In this document: positions 61,182 through 64,000 of the stretch, in pieces
Layout of the letters: the number at the start of each line of letters is the position of its first letter
Numbering within the stretch: position 1 is the stretch's first letter
DNA from: an uncultured Rhodopila sp.
GTDB taxonomy: Bacteria > Pseudomonadota > Alphaproteobacteria > Acetobacterales > Acetobacteraceae
DNA: 64,000 nt
Reading direction: 5' to 3'
Assembly: GCF_903915725.1 (NCBI RefSeq)
Contig: NZ_CAIWTY010000106.1
Location: 231,780-295,779, forward strand
Position numbers and translations under genes: made by a program
Notes under the pieces: generated by a model
The model's database searches: none
Told to the model about the DNA's origin: nothing
The model's input: the letters and a program-made list of their open reading frames with translations, nothing else

Positions 61182-62321
61182 TCACCCGACCGCGGTCTTG
61201 CCACCTGCCTGGCAGCATCCCTTCTCCCAGAACCGCGGCCGATCGGCCCAGATTTGCCGAATGTTGCCCTGCTTGATATTGCCGATGGCGGGCTTGGAGT
61301 GGCAGACCCCGATATCCCCATTGGCCTGGATTTGCAGCGTGGTCAGCGCCGAGCAAATCGGCTGCTGTTCGTGCGCCGCCTGCCCCTGCACCGCCGCCTG
61401 CAATGCGGCCGGATCACGGAAATACGGGATCATCGCCTCCAGTTGCGCGAAGCTGTTGGCGATCGGGTAGCCCTCCTGCTTGAGGCGGATCAGTTCATTC
61501 ACCGCGGCAACCGCCGCCGCCGGGTCTTTCGGCCATGTCGGCGCCGTTTCGAACCAGCGCGAATCCTCGGCGCTGTTATAATTCTTGTCGATCGGCTGGT
61601 AGAACACCTCGAACCCGTGCTCGCGGGCGAAGCGCGCGACCTCTCCGGCCGAGTGGATGTTTTGCGCCATCAGCACGGTCTTGAGCCGGATGATGGTGTG
61701 CAGCCGGTGCTCGATCCGCAGCCGCTTCAGCATCTTCAGGGAGGCCAGCGACTTCTCCCAGAAATTCGGCCGCCCGCGCACCAGGGAATGGGTCTCGCCG
61801 ATACCGTCGAGCGACATCGTGATGCGCCACGGGTCCGCCAGCGCCGCCCTTTCCAGCCGCTCCGGATCGGCCCAATAGCCGTGCGTCAGCAGCTCGATCG
61901 CCAGCCCGGATGCAACCCCGTGTTGGACAAGCTCCGGCGTGAAGGGCTGCAGCAGCGCCTCGCCGCCGGTCAGCGTCACCAGCACCGGGCCAAGCCAATC
62001 GGCCAGATCCGTCAGGCAGGTCTTCCAGTGCTCCAGGCCGGGGCTCTCCTCCTTGCCCTTGTTCTGCCAGATGTTGCAGTGGACGCAGCGTGCGTTGCAC
62101 CGCTCGGTCAGCAGCAGCGCGATCGACACGGGGCGGCAGGCCGAGCGCAACCGGCCGCCGGCCAGGGTGCGCATCCGGTAGTTGGCGCCCTGGTAGAGCC
62201 GCCTGTAAGCGGTATCGATCGCCCGGTTCAGCGGGTCGAAGGCGGTCCGCACCGCGCCTTGCAGCAGGCCAGGCAATGCGACGATCGGGTTACGGTCCAG
62301 CGTGGCGATAGCGTCGGTCAT
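61182..62321 (-). CDS. Radical SAM enzyme with SPASM-like C-terminus
   Basis: 379 residues from ATG 62321. The AdoMet [4Fe-4S] motif is CNARCVHC (Cys75, Cys79, Cys82) after a 70-residue helical N-terminal part. The C-terminus has further cysteines (ICSALTTLQI, IGVCHSKPAIGNI, EKGCC), as in SPASM or twitch auxiliary cluster domains. No peptide precursor gene is visible, so a RiPP role is not supported. It sits between GT4 and GT2 genes and may modify a sugar or a carrier. It starts two bases after the GT4 stop. Confidence 0.88.
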   Translation of the reverse strand: MTDAIATLDRNPIVALPGLLQGAVRTAFDPLNRAIDTAYRRLYQGANYRMRTLAGGRLRSACRPVSIALLLTERCNARCVHCNIWQNKGKEESPGLEHWKTCLTDLADWLGPVLVTLTGGEALLQPFTPELVQHGVASGLAIELLTHGYWADPERLERAALADPWRITMSLDGIGETHSLVRGRPNFWEKSLASLKMLKRLRIEHRLHTIIRLKTVLMAQNIHSAGEVARFAREHGFEVFYQPIDKNYNSAEDSRWFETAPTWPKDPAAAVAAVNELIRLKQEGYPIANSFAQLEAMIPYFRDPAALQAAVQGQAAHEQQPICSALTTLQIQANGDIGVCHSKPAIGNIKQGNIRQIWADRPRFWEKGCCQAGGKTAVG

Positions 62322-62323
62322 GA

Positions 62324-63583
62324 TCAGGCGCTCCGGGTGACTTGAGACGATTGAAAGCCGGGGGATACCTTGGCGAGCAGCGTCCGGTATTCGTCGAGCG
62401 TGGCGGTTACCATGCGATCGAGGCAGAAGGCGGCTTCGGCACGGCGCCTGGCAGCACTGCCGAGGCGGTCGCACAGTTCCGCGTCGCCCAGCAGCAGCGC
62501 GACGGCGGCCAGCAGCGCTTTGCGATCACCGGGCGTGATCAGCAGCCCGGTTTCACCGTCCAGCACGACTTCCGGTATGCCGCCGATGCGGCTCGCCACC
62601 ACCGGCACGCCGGCTGCAGCGGCCTCCGCCGCGACCAGCGAGAACGCCTCGAACCAGCGCGACGGAACCAGCAGCACGTCGGATGCGCACAGCAGGTCCG
62701 GCACGTCGCCGCGGCGGCCCAGCACGAGGACACGCGGGCCGGCCGTGCGCTGCACCTCGTCGCGCAACGCGCCGTCGCCCACCCACACCATGATCGACGC
62801 GGGTTCAGCGGCGAGCATCAGGTTCTGTATCGCCAGGATGTCGTCGACGCCTTTGGCCTCGGACAGGTCGCCGACGAACAAAGCGATACGGGCGTCGGCC
62901 GGCAGCCCGAGCCGGGCGCGTGTCGCAGCGCGGCCCCGGGCCTCGGCGTGGCGGGCGCGGGACAGGTCGATGCCGTTGAACAGCGTCCGCACGCGGTCGC
63001 GGGCCACGCCGACTTCCCGCATCACCATGTCGCCGTTGAAGGAGGAAACCGGCAGCCAGCGGTCGATAAATGCCGCCTGCATCCGGCGCCGCAGCCGCCG
63101 CAGGGTGAGCTTGAGGCCGCCCACCGGCTCCACCGTCCGGCGCGAGCCGTGGTCCGTGAAGACGAAGCCGCGCGCGCCGAGTATCCGCGCGATCGGCGCC
63201 AGCACAGTGGAAGGCGAGCCGAAATGGCAATGCACCAGCGTGGGGCGGCGACGAAGCATTTCCTTCGCGAACTGCCACCCGCTTTCGAGAGCTCCATGCG
63301 GCAGGCAGGTCAGCGTCGCGCCGGCGGCTTCGAGATCGGCCCGCAAGGCGGGGTCCGCGACGGGTCCCGCGACGATGTCCACCACAAGGCCGGCCTCGTG
63401 GCCTCGTTCCGCGAGGCGGAGAGCGTAGTCCTCGAACGGAGCGCGCTTGTCGAGCTGGCCGAATACCCAGACGAGCAGGCGGCCCGGCTGGCGAGGCGCG
63501 GGGGAGGAAAAGCTCGACGAGACTGCCGGCCTGCGCGACCGGCTCGCCGGAACGGCTTGGGTGGGTTGAAGCAGGACCGACAT
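62324..63583 (-). CDS. Glycosyltransferase family 4
   Basis: 419 residues from ATG 63583, with AAGGAA eight to nine bases upstream. GT-B fold: the N-terminal domain includes TLVHCHFGSPSTVLAPIA and the nucleotide-sugar site includes ALFVGDLSEAKGVDD, GRRGDVPDLLCASDVLLVPS (in parts) and ESFSLVAAEA-type motif EAFSLVAAEAAAAGVPVV. A proline/serine-rich N-terminal stretch precedes it. It is first of the operon GT4, radical SAM, GT2. Confidence 0.9.
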   Translation of the reverse strand: MSVLLQPTQAVPASRSRRPAVSSSFSSPAPRQPGRLLVWVFGQLDKRAPFEDYALRLAERGHEAGLVVDIVAGPVADPALRADLEAAGATLTCLPHGALESGWQFAKEMLRRRPTLVHCHFGSPSTVLAPIARILGARGFVFTDHGSRRTVEPVGGLKLTLRRLRRRMQAAFIDRWLPVSSFNGDMVMREVGVARDRVRTLFNGIDLSRARHAEARGRAATRARLGLPADARIALFVGDLSEAKGVDDILAIQNLMLAAEPASIMVWVGDGALRDEVQRTAGPRVLVLGRRGDVPDLLCASDVLLVPSRWFEAFSLVAAEAAAAGVPVVASRIGGIPEVVLDGETGLLITPGDRKALLAAVALLLGDAELCDRLGSAARRRAEAAFCLDRMVTATLDEYRTLLAKVSPGFQSSQVTRSA

Positions 63584-64000
63584 GCCCGGGGTTCCTTCTT
63601 GGATGGCAGAACAGGAGACCCGGGGGGCGTAGGCTTGGGCGCCGTCAGGTCCTGCCCTGGCAACAGCAAGGACCGCGCCAACGCCGGACGCGTGCCGTGG
63701 ACAACAATTCGCATTTCGCAACGCGTATCGCGTTTCATTTGACGGGTGTCCGTACCTTGCGTGCAGCAGGCGAGGAGGACGCCTGCCCGGGCATCGGCGG
63801 ATCCGAAGGGTAATATCAGCGCCGGTGTTGACTGTGACCGATCGGCAGGTCGCCAATACCGTCATGGCGGGCGCAGGCCCCATAGGCGTTAAAATAGCGG
63901 CCGGCGGTTGCTGCTTCCCCCCGTCATGCCGACGCAGGTCGGCATCCACGCCGTTGCCTAAACCCGCACCGCAAGGCGTGGATGGTGCGCCTCCGCGCAC
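63584..64000. repeat. Promoter region of the GT4 operon and MITE-like repeat at window edge
   Basis: 63584-63810 must hold the promoter of the minus-strand GT4 operon; nothing distinctive was found. From about 63811 to the end lies a third MITE-like copy: ATATCAG, then GGTGTTGACTGTGACCG, a GTCATGGCGGGCGCAGGCCC hairpin half, and a GTCATGCCGACGCAGGTCGG hairpin with GGCGTGGATGG. It is cut by the window edge. Confidence 0.55.

Noticed and set aside
1..64000. tRNA, rRNA and riboswitch genes
   Set aside because: No cloverleaf with a T-loop and CCA-compatible acceptor stem was seen, and no known riboswitch core upstream of the MetE-like or other biosynthetic genes was recognised by eye.

Overview
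The window is a high-GC chromosomal segment of an alphaproteobacterium, most likely from the Rhodospirillales/Acetobacterales (possibly a Rhodopila-like acetic-acid-bacterium relative). The placement is inferred from gene content: a MucR regulator, an alphaproteobacterial Fur/Mur-type regulator, OlsB for ornithine lipids, an AcpXL-type very-long-chain fatty acid cluster, RquA for rhodoquinone, a KaiC/KaiB clock-like locus, monomeric isocitrate dehydrogenase and the tsaB-rimI gene pair. No rRNA, tRNA, CRISPR array, phage or intact transposon was seen.

Layout. 0-1.5 kb: end of hemB, then rquA on the minus strand behind a small ORF and an FNR-like site. 2-6.1 kb: a tight kaiC-kaiB-kaiB-hybrid histidine kinase operon. 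6.4-8.6 kb: a dicarboxylate/amino-acid symporter translationally coupled to a periplasmic binding protein. 9-15.2 kb: nitroreductase, tsaB-rimI, tusA-like, mucR, fur, olsB, lnt and an XRE regulator. 15.2-19.4 kb: DUF2244 protein, a small membrane-anchored protein, guaB, an NHL-repeat protein. 19.6-22.3 kb: a perfect FNR-type palindrome followed by a two-domain Rid/chorismatase-like protein and two Fe(II)/2-oxoglutarate oxygenases, the best candidate here for an undescribed system. 22.3-31.1 kb: TAXI-type binding protein, dienelactone hydrolase, monomeric IDH, hicAB, chemoreceptor, M20 amidohydrolase. 31.3-34.5 kb: acpXL-fabZ-fabF-like-fabF, in which the first ketosynthase has lost all its catalytic residues. 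35.4-43.7 kb: HlyD/FUSC efflux pair, Mn-catalase, comEC, gltX, a paralogue of the 15.8 kb small protein, a TPR protein.

43.7-50.5 kb is a glycolate/glyoxylate segment: glcDE, a small membrane protein and glcF on one strand, and isocitrate lyase on the other, separated by a toxin-antitoxin remnant. Glycolate oxidase makes glyoxylate, and isocitrate lyase makes glyoxylate plus succinate; the malate synthase needed to use glyoxylate is not in the window. 50.9-58.3 kb carries a MetE-C-like protein, a HAD hydrolase, pyrD, mmsB, DUF3237, an alpha/beta hydrolase with a coupled cupin, and an SDR. 58.7-63.6 kb holds a low-GC sulfotransferase and a minus-strand operon of GT4, radical SAM and GT2 genes, suggesting surface polysaccharide modification.

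Intergenic DNA is unusually rich in dispersed palindromes. There are short GTCATGGC-type hairpins, MITE-like elements with terminal inverted repeats, and CTCTGCG-type repeats that form long inverted pairs. In two places a repeat supplies the stop codon of the upstream gene, and in one place a repeat supplies the beginning of a gene.
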